Below, piece after piece: positions 24,430 through 39,500 of a stretch of 64,000 bases of DNA. The notes beneath the pieces are model-generated. The model had not been told where the DNA came from. It made no database searches and saw nothing but the letters and a program-made list of their open reading frames with translations. The position numbers and the translations under genes were made by a program. The stretch comes from Calliopsis andreniformis (taxonomy: Eukaryota; Arthropoda; Insecta; Hymenoptera; Andrenidae): contig NW_027480429.1 of NCBI RefSeq assembly GCF_051401765.1, forward strand, positions 14,202,157 to 14,266,156. Reading direction: 5' to 3'. The stretch's first letter is position 1, and every line of letters begins with the position of its first letter.

Positions 24430-25200
24430 AGGGCGTTGCTCCACCAGATCGAATAGTTAGGTCCATAGAAGTATACGCCAGAAGCATAAAATACGATATA
24501 AATACAACAGCGTTTGCATCGTATAAAACGAATAATTGCAACCAGTGTGAAAGTTATGGTCATTTCTACATTCCGAGCCACCTAGGATCCACTCTAGGGC
24601 GTTGCTCCACCAGATCGAATAGTTAGGTCCTTAGAAGCAAACGCCAGAAGCATAAAATACGATAGAAATACAACAGCGTTTCCATCGTATAAAACGAATA
24701 ATTGCAACCAGTGTGAAAGTTACGGTCATTTCTACATTCCGAGCTACCTAGGATCCACTCTAGGGCGTTGCTCCACCAGATCGAATAGTTAGGTCCTTAG
24801 AAGTAAACGCCAGAAGCATAAAATGCAAAAAAAATACAACAGTGTTTCCATCGTATAAAACGAATAATTGCAACCAGTGTGAAAGTTACGGTCATTTCTA
24901 CATTCCGAGCTACCTAGGATCCACTCTATTGCGTTGCTCCACCAGATCGAATAGTTAGGTCCTTAGAAGCAAACGCCAGAAGCATAAAATACGATAGAAA
25001 TACAACAGCGTTTCCATCGTATAAAACGAATAATTGCAACCAGTGTGAAAGTTACGGTCATTTCTACATTCCGAGCTACCTAGGATCCACTCTAGGGCGT
25101 TGCTCCACCAGATGGAATAGTTAGGTCCTGAGAAGCAAACGCCAGAAGCATAAAATACGATAGAAATACAACAGCGTTTCCATCATATAAAACGAATAAT
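24430..25200 (+). repeat. Run of type C monomers bearing a BamHI site
   Basis: Consecutive monomers carry 'ctaggatccactcta', which holds the BamHI site GGATCC, together with 'tctacattccgag' and 'agttaggtcctta'. They sit in direct tandem at about 24,590, 24,750, 24,918 and 25,080, one 166-bp step apart. One representative monomer is 24,725-24,890. Type C first appears near 19,768, is mixed with other types at 27.2-30.0 kb, and is a regular part of the HOR domain. Confidence 0.85.
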
Positions 25201-28200
25201 TGCAAACAGTGTGAAGGTAATGGTCATTTCTTCGTTCCGGGCAAGCTAGGCTTCACCCTAGGCCGTTGTTCCACCAGATCGAATAGTTCAGGCCTAAGAA
25301 GTGAACGCCAGAAGCATAAAATGCAATAAAAATGCAACAGTTTTTCCAATGTATAACAGGATTAATTGCAACCAGTTTGAAAGTGATGGCCATTTCTCCT
25401 TTCCGGGCAACCTAGGCTTCACTCTAGGGCGTTGCTCCACGAGATCGAATAGCTAGGGCCTTAGAAGTCAACGCCAGAATCATAAAATACAATATAAATA
25501 CAACAGTTTTTCCATCGTATAAAACGAATAATTGCAACCAGTATGAAACTGATGGTCATTTCTATTTTCCGAGCAACCTAGGTTTCACCCTAGGGCGTTG
25601 CTCCAACAGATTGAATAGTTAGGGCCTTAGAAGTCAACGCCCGAAGCATAAAATGAAATAAAAATACAACAGTGTTTTCATAATATAACAGGAATAATTG
25701 CAACCAGTTTGAAAGTGATGGCCAATTCTACGTTTCGGGCAACCTAGGCTTCACACTAGGGCGTTGCTCCACCAGATCGAATAGTTAGTGCCTTAGAAGT
25801 CAACGCCTGAAGCATAATATACAATATAAATACAACAGTTTTTCCATCGTATAAAACAAATAATTGCAACCAGTATGAAACTTATGGTCATTTCTACTTT
25901 CAGAGCAACCTAGGCTTCACCCTAGGGCGTTGCTCCAACGGATTGAATAGTTAGGGCCCTAGAAGTCAACGCCCGAAACATAAAATGCAAAAAAAATACA
26001 ACAGTGTTTCCATCATATAACAGGAATAATTGCAACCAGTTTGAAAGTGATGGCCAATTCTACGTTCCGGGCAACCTAGGTTTCACTCCAGGGCGTTGCT
26101 CCACCAGACCGAATAGTTACGGCCCAAGAAGTCAACGACAGAAGCATAAAATACGATATAAATGCAACAGCTTTTCCATCGTATAAAACGAGTAATTGCA
26201 ACCAGTATGAAACTTATGGTCATTTCTACTTTCCGAGCAAGCTAGGCTTCACGCTAGGGCGTTGCTGCAACAGATTGAATAGTTAGGGCCTTAGAAGTCA
26301 ACGCCCGAAGCATAAAATGCAGCAAAAATACAACAGTGTTTCCATCATATAACAGGAATAATTGCAACCAGTTTGAAAGTGATGGCCAATTCTACGTTCC
26401 GGGCAACCTAGGCTTCGCTCTAGGGCGTTGCTCCACCAGATCGAAAAGATAGTGCCTTAGAAGTCAACGCCAGAAGCATAAAATGCGATATAAATACAAC
26501 AGTTTTTCCATCGTATAAAACGAATAATTGCATCCAGTATGAAACTTATGGTCATTTCTACTTTCCGAGCAACCTAGGCTTCACCCTAGGGCGTTGCTCC
26601 AACAGATTGAATAGTTAGGGCCTTAGAAGTCAACGCCCGAAGCATAAAATGCAATAAAAATACAACAGTGTTTCCATAATATAACAGGAATAATTGCAAC
26701 CAATTTGGAAAGTGATGGCCAATTCTACGTTCCGGGCAACCTAGGTTTCACTCCAGGGCGTTGCTCCACCAGACGGAATAGTTACGACCCAAGAAGTCAA
26801 CGCCAGAAGCATAAAATACGATATAAATGCAACAGCTTTTCCACCGTGTAAAACGAATAATTGCAACCAGTATGAAACTTATGTTCATTTCTACTTTCCG
26901 AGCAAGCTAGGCTTCACCCTAGGGCGTTGCTCCAACAGATTGAATAGTTAGGGCCTTAGAAGTCAACGCCCGAAGCATAAAATGCAATTAAAATACAACA
27001 GTGTTTCCATAATATAACAGGAATAATTGCAACCAGTTTGAAAGTGATGGCCAATTCTACGTTCCGGGCAACCTAGGCTTCACTCTAGGGCGTTGCTCCA
27101 CCAGATCGAATAGTTAGGTCCATAGAAGTATACGCCAGAAGCATAAAATACGATATAAATACAACAGCGTTTGCATCGTATAAAACGAATAATTGCAACC
27201 AGTGTGAAAGTTATGGTCATTTCTACATTCCGAGCCACCTAGGATCCACTCTAGGGCGTTGCTCCACCAGATCGAATAGTTAGGTCCTTAGAAGCAAACG
27301 CCAGAAGCATAAAATACGATAGAAATACAACAGCGTTTCCATCGTATAAAACGAATAATTGCAACCAGTGTGAAAGTTACGGTCATTTCTACATTCCGAG
27401 CAACCTAGGATCCACTCTAGGGCGTTGCTCCACCAGATCGAATAGTTAGGTCCATAGAAGTATACGCCAGAAGCATAAAATACGATATAAATACAACAGC
27501 GTTTGCATCGTATAAAACGAATATTTGCAACCAGTGTGAAAGTTATGGTCATTTCTACATTCCGAGCTGCCTAGGATTCACTCTAGGGCGTTGCTCCACC
27601 AGATCGAATAGTTAGGTCTTTAGAAGTGAACGCCAGAAGCATAAAATACGATATAAATACAACAGCTTTTCCATCGTATAAAAGGAATAATTGCAAACAG
27701 TGTGAAGGTAATGGTCATTTCTACGTTCCGGGCAAGCTAGGCTTCACCCTATGCCGTTGTTCCACCAGATCGAATAGTTAGGGCCTAAGAAGTGAACGCC
27801 AGAAGCATAAAATGCAATAAAAATACAACAGTTTTTCCAATGTATAACAGGATTAATTGCAACCAGTTTGAAAGTGATGGTCATTTCTCCTTTCCGGGCA
27901 ACCTAGGCTTCTCCCTAGGGCGTTGCTCCAACAGATTGAATAGTTAGGGCCTTAGAAGTCAACGCCCGAAGCATAAAATGCAATAAAAATGCAACAGTGT
28001 TTCCATCATATGACAGGTATAATTGCAACCAGTGTGAAAGTTATGGTCACTTCTACTTTCCGGGCAACCTAGGCGTCACTCAAGGGCTTTGCTCCACCAG
28101 ATCGAATAGTTAGGGCCTTCGAAGTCAACGCCAGAAGCATAAAATACATTAAAGATGCAACAGTTTTTCCATCGTATATCAGGAATAATTGCAACCAGTG

Positions 28201-31200
28201 TGAAGGTAATGGCATATCATTGTTCCGGTCAACCTAGGCTTCACCCTAGGGCGTTGCTCCAACAGATTGAATAGTTAGGGCCATAGAAGTCAACGCCCGA
28301 AGCATAAAATGCAATAAAAATACAACAGTGGTTCCATCATATAACAGGAATAATTGCAACCAGTTTGAAAGTGATGACCAATTCTACGTTCCGGGCAACC
28401 TAGGCTTCACTCTAGGGCGTTGCTCCACCAGATCGAATAGTTAGGTCCATAGAAGTATACGCCAGAAGCATAAAATACGATATAAATAGAACAGCGTTTG
28501 CATCGTATAAAACGAATAATTGCAACCAGTGTGAAAGTTATGGTCATTTCTACATTCCGAGCCACCTAGGATCCACTCTAGGGCGTTGCTCCACCAGATC
28601 GAATAGTTAGGTCCTTAGAAGCAAACGCCAGAAGCATAAAATACGATAGAAATACAACAGCGTTTCCATCGTATAAAACGAATAATTGCAACCAGTGTGA
28701 AAGTTACGGTCATTTCTACATTCCGAGCTACCTAGGATCCACTCTAGGGCGTTGCTCCACCAGATCGAATAGTTAGGTCCTTAGAAGTAAACGCCAGAAG
28801 CATAAAATACGATATAAATACAACAGCGTTTGCATCGTATAAAACGAATATTTGCAACCAGTGTGAAAGTTATGGTCATTTCTACGTTCCGAGCAGCCTA
28901 GGATTCACTCTAGGGCGTTGCTCCACCAGATCGAATAGTTAGGTCTTCAGAAGTAAACGCCAGAAGCATAAAAAACTATATAAATACAACAGCTTTTCCA
29001 TCGTATAAAAGGAATAATTGCAAACAGTGTGAAGGTAATGGTCATATCTACGTTCCGGGCAAGCTAGGCTTCACCCTATGCCGTTGTTCCACCAGATCGA
29101 ATAGTTAGGGCCTAAGAAGTGAACGCCAGAAGCATAAAATGCAATAAAAATACAACAGTTTTTCCAATCTATAACAGGACTAATTGCAACCAGTTTGAAA
29201 GTGATGGTCATTTCTCCTTTCCGGGCAACCTAGGCTTCACTCTAGGGCGTTGCTCCACTAGATCGAATAGCTAGGGCCTTAGAAGTCAACGCCAGAAGCA
29301 TAAAATACAATATAAATACAACAGCTTTTCCATCGTATAAAACGAATAATTGCAACAAGTATGAAACTTATGGACATTTCTACTTTCCGAGCAACCTAGG
29401 CTTCACCCTTGGGCGCTGCTCCAACAGATTGAATAGCTAGTGCCTTAGAAGTCAACGCCAGAAGCATAAAATACGATATAAATACAACAGCGTTTGCATC
29501 GTATAAAACGAATAATTGCAACCAGTGTGAAAGTTATGGTCATTTCTACATTCCGAGCAACCTAGGATCCGCTCTAGGGCGTTGCTCCACCAGATCGAAT
29601 AGTTAGGTCCTTAGAATTAAACGCCAGGAGCATAAAATACGATATAAATACAACAGCGTTTGCATCGTATAAAACGAATAATTGCAACCAGTGTGAAAGT
29701 TTTGGTCATTTCTACATTCCGAGCTACCCAGGAACCACTCTAGGGCGTTGCTCCACCAGATCGAATAGTTAGGTCCTTAGAAGTAAACGCCAGAAGCATA
29801 AAATACGATATAAATACAACAGCGTTTCCATCGTATAAAACGAATAATTGCAACCAGTGTGAAAGTTATGGTCATTTCTACATTCCGAGCTACCCAGGAT
29901 CCACTCTACGGCGTTGCTCCACCAGGTCGAATAGTTAGGTCCTTAGAAGTAAACGCCAGAAGCATAAAATACGATATAAATACAACAGCGTTTGCATCGT
30001 ATAAAACGAATATTTGCAGCCAGTGTGAATGTTATGGTTATTTCTACATTCCGAGCAACCTAGGATTCACTCTAGGGCGTTGCTCCACCAGATCGAATAG
30101 TTAGGTCTTTAGAAGTAAACGCCAGAAGCATAAAATACGTTATAAATACAACAGCGTTTCCATCGTATAAAACGAATAATTGCAGCCAGTGTGAAAGTTA
30201 TGGTCATTTCTACATTCCGAGCAACCTAGGATTCACTCTAGGGTGTTGCTCCACCAGATCGAATAGTTAGGTCTTTAGAAGTAAACGCCTGAAGCATAAA
30301 ATACGATATAAATACAACAGCTTTTCCATCGTATAAAAGGTATAATTGCAAACAGTGTGAAGGTAATGGTCATTTCTACGTTCCGGGCAAGCTAGGCTTC
30401 ACCCTATGCCGTTGTTCCACCAGATCGTATAGTTAGGGCCTAAGAAGTGAACGCCAGAAGCATAAAATGCAATAAAAATACAACAGTTTTTCCAATGTAT
30501 AACAGGATTAATTGCAACCAGTTTGAAAGTGATGGTCATTTCTCCTTTCCGGGCAAGCTAGGCTTCACTCTAGGGCGTGGCTCCACCAGATCGAATGGTT
30601 AGTGCCTTAGAAGTCAACGCCAGAAGCATAAAATACAATATAAATACAACAGTTTTTCCATCGTATAAAACGATTAATTGCAGCCAGTGTGAAAGTTATG
30701 GTCATTTCTACTTTCCGGGCAACCTAGGCTTCACCCTAGGGCGTTGTTCCAACAGATTGAATAGTTAGGCCCTTAGAAGTCAACGCCCGAAGCATGAAAT
30801 ACAACATAAATAGATCAGTTTTTCCATCTAATAAAACGAATAATTGCTATCAGTGTGTAAGTTATGGTAATTTCTACGTTCCGGGCAACCTAGGTTTCAC
30901 TCTATGGCGTTGCTCCACCAGATCGCATAGCTAGGGACTTAGAATTCAACGCCATAAGAATAAAATACAATTTAAGTACAACAGTTTTTCCATCGTATAA
31001 AATGAATAATTGGAAACATTGTGAAAGTAATGGTCATTTCTACGTTCCAGGCAACCTAGGCGTCACTCTAGGGCGTTACTCCACCACATCTAATAGCTAC
31101 AGCCTTAGAAGTCAACGCCAGAAGCATGAAATACAATAAAAATGCAACAGTTTTTCCATCGTATAGCATGAATAATTGCAACCGGTGTGAATGTTATTTT

Positions 31201-32280
31201 CATTTCTACGTTCCGGGCAACCTAGGCTTGACTGTAGGGTGTTAAACCACCAGATCGAATAGGTAGGGCCATAGAAGTCAACGCCCGAAGCATAAAATAC
31301 AAAATAAATAGAACAGTTTTTCCATTGTATAAAACGAATAATTGCTATCAGTGTGAAAGTTATGGTAATTTCTACGTTCCGGGAAACCTAGGTATCACTC
31401 TAGGGCGTTGCTCCACCAGATCGCATAGCTAGTGCCTTAGAAGTCAACGCCAGAAGCATAAAATACAACATAAATACAACAGTTTTTCCATCGTATAAAA
31501 CGAATAATTGCAACCAGTTCGAAAGTGATGGCCAATTCTACCTTCCGGGCAACCTAGGCTGCACTCTAGGGCGTTGCTCCACCAGATCGAATAGTTAGTG
31601 CCTTAGAAGTCAACGCCAGAAGCATAAAATACAATATAAATACAACAGTTTTTCCATCGTATAAAACGAATAATTGCAACCAGTATGAAACTTATGGTCA
31701 TTTCTACGTTCCGGGCAAGCTAGGCTTCACCCTAGGCCGTTGTTCCACCAGATCGAATAGTTAGGGCCTAAGAAGTGAACGCCAGAAGCATAAAATGCAA
31801 TAAAAATGCAACAGTTTTTCCAATGTATAACAGGATTAACTGCAACCAGTTTGAAACTTATGACCATTTCTACTTTCCGAGCAAGCTAGGCTTCACCCTA
31901 GGGCGGTGCTCCAACAGATTCAATAGTTAGGACCTTAGAAGTGAACGCCCGAACCATAAAATGCAAAAAAAATACAACAGTGTTTCCATCATATAACAGG
32001 AGTAATTGCAACCAGTTTGAAAGTGATGGCCAATTCTACGTTCCGGGCAACCTAGGCTCTCTCCATGGCGTTGCTCCACCAGACCGAATAGTTACGGCCT
32101 AAGAAGCCAACGCCAGAAGCATAAAATACGATATAAGTACAACAGCTTTTCCATCGTATAAAGCGAATAATTGCAACCAGTATCAAACTTATGGTCATTT
32201 CTGATTTCCGAGCAAGCTAGGCTTCACCCTAGGGCGTTGCTCCAACAGATTGAATAGTTAGGGCCTTAGAAGTCAACGCC
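25200..32280 (+). repeat. Mixed-type transition array left of the HOR domain
   Basis: Types A, B, C and older forms are interspersed with no single long period. Local copies include about 24,260-24,790 against about 28,244-28,774 (offset 3,984 bp, 24 monomers; shared 'gtggttccatc' and 'gtgatgaccaattc'). Another is about 23,880-24,190 against about 31,850-32,160 (about 48 monomers; shared 'agattcaatagttaggacc'). A recurring two-monomer cassette ('gtgaaggtaatggtc' then 'cctatgccgttgttcc' then 'tttctcctttccgggc') appears near 27,700, 29,030 and 30,355, and again in the HOR domain. No unique sequence is seen. Confidence 0.75.
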
Positions 32281-33596
32281 CGAAGCATAAAATACAAAAT
32301 AAATATAACAGTTTTTCCACCGTATAAAACTAATAATTGCAACCAGTGTGAAAGTAATGGGCATTTCTACGTTCCGGGCAACCTAGGCTTCACTCTAGGG
32401 TGTTGCTCCACCACATCGAATAGCTACGGCGTTAGAAGTCAACGCCAGAAGCATAAAATACAGTATAAATACAACAGTTTTTCCATTGTATAGCATGACT
32501 AATTGCAACCAGTGCGAAAGTAACGATCATTTCGACGTTTCGGGCATCCTAGGCTTACCTCTGAGGTGTTGCTCCACCAGATCGAAGAGTTAGGGTCTAA
32601 GAAGTCAACACCGGAAGCATAAAGTACAATATAAATGCAACAGCTTTTCCATCGTAGGAAACGAATAATTGCAACCTGTGTGAAGGTTATGGTCATATCT
32701 ACGTTCCGGGCAACCTTGGCTTCACTGTAGGGTGTTGCTCCACCAGATCGAATAGGTAGGGCCATAGAAGCCTACGCCCGAAGCATAAAATACAATAAAT
32801 ATACGAGAGTTTTTCCATCCTATATCAGGAATAATTGCAACCAGTGTGAAAGTGATGGTCATTTCTACGTTCCGGGCAACGTAGGCTTCACTCCAGGGCG
32901 TTGTTCCACCAGATTGAACACTTAGGGCCTAAGAAGGCACCGCCAGAAGCATAAAATACAATATAAATACAACAGTTTTTCCATCGTATAAAACGAATAA
33001 TTGCAACCAGTATGAAACTTATGGTCATTTCTACTTTCCGAACAACCTAGGCTTCACCCTAGGGCGTTGCTCCCACAGATTGAATAGTTATGGCCTTAGA
33101 AGTCTACGCCCGAACCATAAAATGCAAAAAAATACAACAGTGTTTCCATCATATAACAGGAATAATTGCGACCAGTTTGAAGGTGATGGGCAATTCTACG
33201 TTCCGGGCAATCTAGTCTTCACTCTAGGGCGTTGCTCCAACAGACCGAATAGTTAGTGCCTTAGAAGTCAACGCCAGAAGCATAAAATACGATATAAATA
33301 CAACAGCGTTTGCACCGTATAAAACGAATAATTGCAACCAGTGTGAAAGTTATGGTCATTTCTACATTCCGAGTAACCTGGGATCCACTCTAGGGCGTTG
33401 CTCCACCAGATCGAATAGTTAGGTCCATAGAAGTATACGCCAGAAGCATAAAATACGATATAAATACAACAGCGTTTGCATCGTATAAAACGAATAATTG
33501 CAACCAGTGTGAAAGTTATGGTCATTTCTACATTCCGAGCCACCTAGGATCCACTCTAGGGCGTTGCTCCACCAGATCGAATAGTTAGGTCCTTAG

Positions 33597-36500
33597 AAGT
33601 AAACGCCAGAAGCATAAAATACGATATAAATACAACAGCGTTTCCATCGTATAAAACGAATAACTGCAACCAGTGTGAAAGTTATGGTCATTTCTACATT
33701 CCGAACTACCTAGGATCCACTCTAGGGCGTTGCTCCACCAGATCGAATAGTTAGGTCCTTAGAAGTAAACGCCAGAAGCATAAAATACGATATAAATACA
33801 ACAGCGTTTGCATCGTATAAAACGAATATTTGCAACCAGTGTGAAAGTTATGGTCATTTCTACATTCCGAGCAGCCTAGGATTCACTCTAGGGCGTTGCT
33901 CCACCAGATCGAATAGTTACGGCCTAAGAAGTCAGCTCCAGAAGCATAAAATACGATATAAATACAACAGCATTTCCATCGTATAACAGGAATAATTGCA
34001 ACCAGTTTGAAAGTGATGGCCATTTCTACGATCCGGGCAAGCTAGGCTTCACCCTATGCCGTTGTTCCACCAGATCGTATAGTTAGGGCTTAAGAAGTGA
34101 ACGCCAGAAGCATAAAATGCAATAAAAATACAACAGTTTTTCCAATGTATAACAGGATTAATTGCAACCAGTTTGAAAGTGATGGTCATTTCTCCTTTCC
34201 GGGCAACCTTGGCTTCACTCTAGGGCGTGGCTCCACCAGATCGAATGGTTAGTGCCTTAGAAGTCAACGCCAGAAGCATAAAATACAGTATAAATACAAC
34301 AGCTTTTCCATCGTATAAAACGAATAATTGCAACAAGTATGAAACTTATGGACATTTCTACTTTCCGAGCAACCTAGGCTTCACCCTTGGGCGTTGCTCC
34401 AACAGATTGAATAGTTAGTGCCTTAGAAGTCAACGCCAGAAGCATAAAATACGATATAAATACAACAGCGTTTGCATCGTATAAAACGAATAATTGCAAC
34501 CAGTGTGAAAGTTATGGTCATTTCTAAATTCCGAGCAACCTAGGATCCACTCTAGGGCGTTGCTCCACCAGATCGAATAGTTAGGTCCTTAGAATTAAAC
34601 GCCAGGAGCATAAAATACGATATAAATACAACAGCGTTTGCATCGTATAAAACGAATAATTGCAACCAGTGTGAAAGTTTTGGTCATTTCTACATTCCGA
34701 GCTACCCAGGATCCACTCTAGGGCGTTGCTCCACCAGATCGAATAGTTAGGTCCTTAGAAGTAAACGCCAGAAGCATAAAATACGATATAAATACAACAG
34801 CGTTTCCATCGTATAAAACGAATAATTGCAACCAGTATGAAACTTATGGTCATTTCTACTTTCCGAACAACCTAGGCTTCACCCTAGGGCGTTGTTCCAC
34901 CAGATCGAATAGTTAGGGCCTAAGAAGTGAACGCCAGAAGCATAAAATGCAATAAATATACAACAGTTTTTCCAATCTATAACAGGATTAATTGCAACCA
35001 GTTTGAAAGTTATGGTCATTTCTCCTTTCCGGGCAACCTAGGCTTCACCGTAGTGCGATGCTCCAACAGATTGAATAGTTAGGGCCTTAGAAGTCAACGC
35101 CCGAAGCATAAAATACAAAATAAATAGAACAGTTTTTCCATCGAATAAAACGAATAATTGCTACCGATGTGAAGGTTATGGTCATTTCTACGTTCCGGGC
35201 AGCCTAGGCTTCACCCTAGGGCGTTGTTCCACCAGATGGAATAGTTCGGGCATGAGAAGTCAACGCCAGAAGCATAAAATACGATATAAATACAACAGCT
35301 TTTCCATCGTATAAAACGAATAATTGCAACCTGTATGAAAGGTATGGTCATTTCTACTTTCCGGGCAACCTAGGCTTCACCCTAGGGCGTTGCTCCAACA
35401 GATTGAATAGTTAGGGCCTTAGAAGTCAACGCCCGAAGCATAAAATACAAAATAAATATAACAGTTTTTCCACCGTATAAAACTAATAATTGCAACCAGT
35501 GTGAAAGTAATGGGCATTTCTACGTTCCGGGCAACCTAGGCTTCACTCTAGGGTGTTGCTCCACCACATCGAATAGCTACGGCCTTAGAAGTCAACGCCA
35601 GAAGCATAAAATACAGTATAAATACAACAGTTTTTCCATTGTATAGCATGACTAATTGCAACCAGTGCGAAAGTAACGATCATTTCGACGTTTCGGGCAT
35701 CCTAGGCTTACCTCTGAGGTGTTGCTCCACCAGATCGAAGAGTTAGGGTCTAAGAAGTCAACACCGGAAGCATAAAGTACAATATAAATGCAACAGCTTT
35801 TCCATCGTAGGAAACGAATAATTGCAACCTGTGTGAAGGTTATGGTCATATCTACGTTCCGGGCAACCTTGGCTTCACTGTAGGGTGTTGCTCCACCAGA
35901 TCGAATAGGTAGGGCCATAGAAGCCTACGCCCGAAGCATAAAATACAATAAATATACGAGAGTTTTTCCATCCTATATCAGGAATAATTGCAACCAGTGT
36001 GAAAGTGATGGTCATTTCTACGTTCCGGGCAACGTAGGCTTCACTCCAGGGCGTTGTTCCACCAGATTGAACACTTAGGGCCTAAGAAGGCACCGCCAGA
36101 AGCATAAAATACAATATAAATACAACAGTTTTTCCATCGTATAAAACGAATAATTGCAACCAGTATGAAACTGATGGTCATTTCTACTTTCCGAGCAACC
36201 TAGGTTTCACCCTAGGGCGTTGCTCTAACAGATTGAATAGTTAGGGCCTTAGAAGTCAACGTCCGAAGCATAAAATGCAATAAAAATACAACAGTGTTTC
36301 CATCGTATAAAACGAATAATTGAAACGAGTTTGAAAGTGATGACCAATTCTACGTTCCGGGCAACCTAGGCTTCACTCTAGGGCGTTGCTCCACCAGATC
36401 GAATAGTTAGTGCCTTAGAAGTCAACGCCAGAAGCATAAAATACAATATAAATACAACAGCTTTTCCATCGTATAAAACGAATAATTGCAACCAGTATGA

Positions 36501-39500
36501 AACTTATGGTCATTTCTACTTTCCGAACAACCTAGGCTTCACCCTAGGGCGTTGCTCCCACAGATTGAATAGTTATGGCCTTAGAAGTCTACGCCCGAAC
36601 CATAAAATGCAAAAAAATACAACAGTGTTTCCATCATATAACAGGAATAATTGCGACCAGTTTGAAGGTGATGGGCAATTCTACGTTCCGGGCAATCTAG
36701 TCTTCACTCTAGGGCGTTGCTCCAACAGACCGAATAGTTAGTGCCTTAGAAGTCAACGCCAGAAGCATAAAATACGATATAAATACAACAGCGTTTGCAC
36801 CGTATAAAACGAATAATTGCAACCAGTGTGAAAGTTATGGTCATTTCTACATTCCGAGTAACCTGGGATCCACTCTAGGGCGTTGCTCCACTAGATCGAA
36901 TAGTTAGGTCCATAGAAGTATACGCCAGAAGCATAAAATACGATATAAATACAACAGCGTTTGCATCGTATAAAACGAATAATTGCAACCAGTGTGAAAG
37001 TTATGGTCATTTCTACATTCCGAGCCACCTAGGATCCACTCTAGGGCGTTGCTCCACCAGATCGAATAGTTAGGTCCTTAGAAGTAAACGCCAGAAGCAT
37101 AAAATACGATATAAATACAACAGCGTTTCCATCGTATAAAACGAATAACTGCAACCAGTGTGAAAGTTATGGTCATTTCTACATTCCGAACTACCTAGGA
37201 TCCACTCTAGGGCGTTGCTCCACCAGATCGAATAGTTAGGTCCTTAGAAGTAAACGCCAGAAGCATAAAATACGATATAAATACAACAGCGTTTGCATCG
37301 TATAAAACGAATATTTGCAACCAGTGTGAAAGTTATGGTCATTTCTACATTCCGAGCAGCCTAGGATTCACTCTAGGGCGTTGCTCCACCAGATCGAATA
37401 GTTACGGCCTAAGAAGTCAGCTCCAGAAGCATAAAATACGATATAAATACAACAGCATTTCCATCGTATAACAGGAATAATTGCAACCAGTTTGAAAGTG
37501 ATGGCCATTTCTACGATCCGGGCAAGCTAGGCTTCACCCTATGCCGTTGTTCCACCAGATCGTATAGTTAGGGCTTAAGAAGTGAACGCCAGAAGCATAA
37601 AATGCAATAAAAATACAACAGTTTTTCCAATGTATAACAGGATTAATTGCAACCAGTTTGAAAGTGATGGTCATTTCTCCTTTCCGGGCAACCTTGGCTT
37701 CACTCTAGGGCGTGGCTCCACCAGATCGAATGGTTAGTGCCTTAGAAGTCAACGCCAGAAGCATAAAATACAGTATAAATACAACAGCTTTTCCATCGTA
37801 TAAAACGAATAATTGCAACAAGTATGAAACTTATGGACATTTCTACTTTCCGAGCAACCTAGGCTTCACCCTTGGGCGTTGCTCCAACAGATTGAATAGT
37901 TAGTGCCTTAGAAGTCAACGCCAGAAGCATAAAATACGATATAAATACAACAGCGTTTGCATCGTATAAAACGAATAATTGCAACCAGTATGAAAGTTAT
38001 GGTCATTTCTACATTCCGAGCAACCTAGGATCCACTCTAGGGCGTTGCTCCACCAGATCGAATAGTTAGGTCCTTAGAATTAAACGCCAGGAGCATAAAA
38101 TACGATATAAATACAACAGCGTTTGCATCGTATAAAACGAATAATTGCAACCAGTGTGAAAGTTTTGGTCATTTCTACATTCCGAGCTACCCAGGATCCA
38201 CTCTAGGGCGTTGCTCCACCAGATCGAATAGTTAGGTCCTTAGAAGTAAACGCCAGAAGCATAAAATACGATATAAATACAACAGCGTTTCCATCGTATA
38301 AAACGAATAATTGCAACCAGTGTGAAAGTTATGGTCATTTCTACATTCCGAGCTACCCAGGATCCACTCTACGGCGTTGCTCCACCAGGTCGAATAGTTA
38401 GGTCCTTAGAAGTAAACGCCAGAAGCATAAAATACGATATAAATACAACAGCGTTTGCATCGTATAAAACGAATATTTGCAGCCAGTGTGAATGTTATGG
38501 TTATTTCTACATTCCGAGCAACCTAGGATTCACTCTAGGGCGTTGCTCCACCAGATCGAATAGTTAGGTCTTTAGAAGTAAACGCCAGAAGCATAAAATA
38601 CGATATAAATACAACAGCGTTTCCATCGTATAAAACGAATAATTGCAGCCAGTGTGAAAGTTATGGTCATTTCTACGTTCCGGGCAAGCTAGGCTTCACC
38701 CTATGCCGTTGTTCCACCAGATCGTATAGTTAGGGCCTAAGAAGTGAACGCCAGAAGCATAAAATGCAATAAAAATACAACAGTTTTTCCAATGTATAAC
38801 AGGATTAATTGCAACCAGTTTGAAAGTGATGGTCATTTCTCCTTTCCGGGCAACCTAGGCTTCACTCTAGGGCGTGGCTCCACCAGATCGAATGGTTAGT
38901 GCCTTAGAAGTCAACGCCAGAAGCATAAAATACAATATAAATACAACAGCTTTTCCATCGTATAAAACGAATAATTGCAACCAGTATGAAACTTATGGAC
39001 ATTTCTACTTTCCGAGCAACCTAGGCTTCACCCTTGGGCGTTGCTCCAACAGATTGAATAGTTAGTGCCTTAGAAGTCAAAGACAGAAGCATAAAATACG
39101 ATATAAATACAACAGCGTTTGCATCGTACAAAACGAATAATTGCAACCAGTCTGAAAGTTATGGTCATTTCTACATTCCGAGCAACCCAGGATCCACTCT
39201 AGGGCGTTGCTCCACCAGATCGGATAGTTAGGTCCTTAGAAGTAAACGCCAGAAGCATAAAATACGATATAAATACAACAGCGTTTCCATCGTATAAAAC
39301 GAATAACTGCAACCAGTGTGAAAGTTATGGTCATTTCTACATTCCGAACTACCTAGGATCCACTCTAGGGCGTTGCTCCACCAGATCGAATAGTTAGGTC
39401 CTTAGAAGTAAACGCCAGAAGCATAAAATACGATATAAATACAACAGCGTTTGCATCGTATAAAACGAATATTTGCAACCAGTGTGAAAGTTATGGTCAT

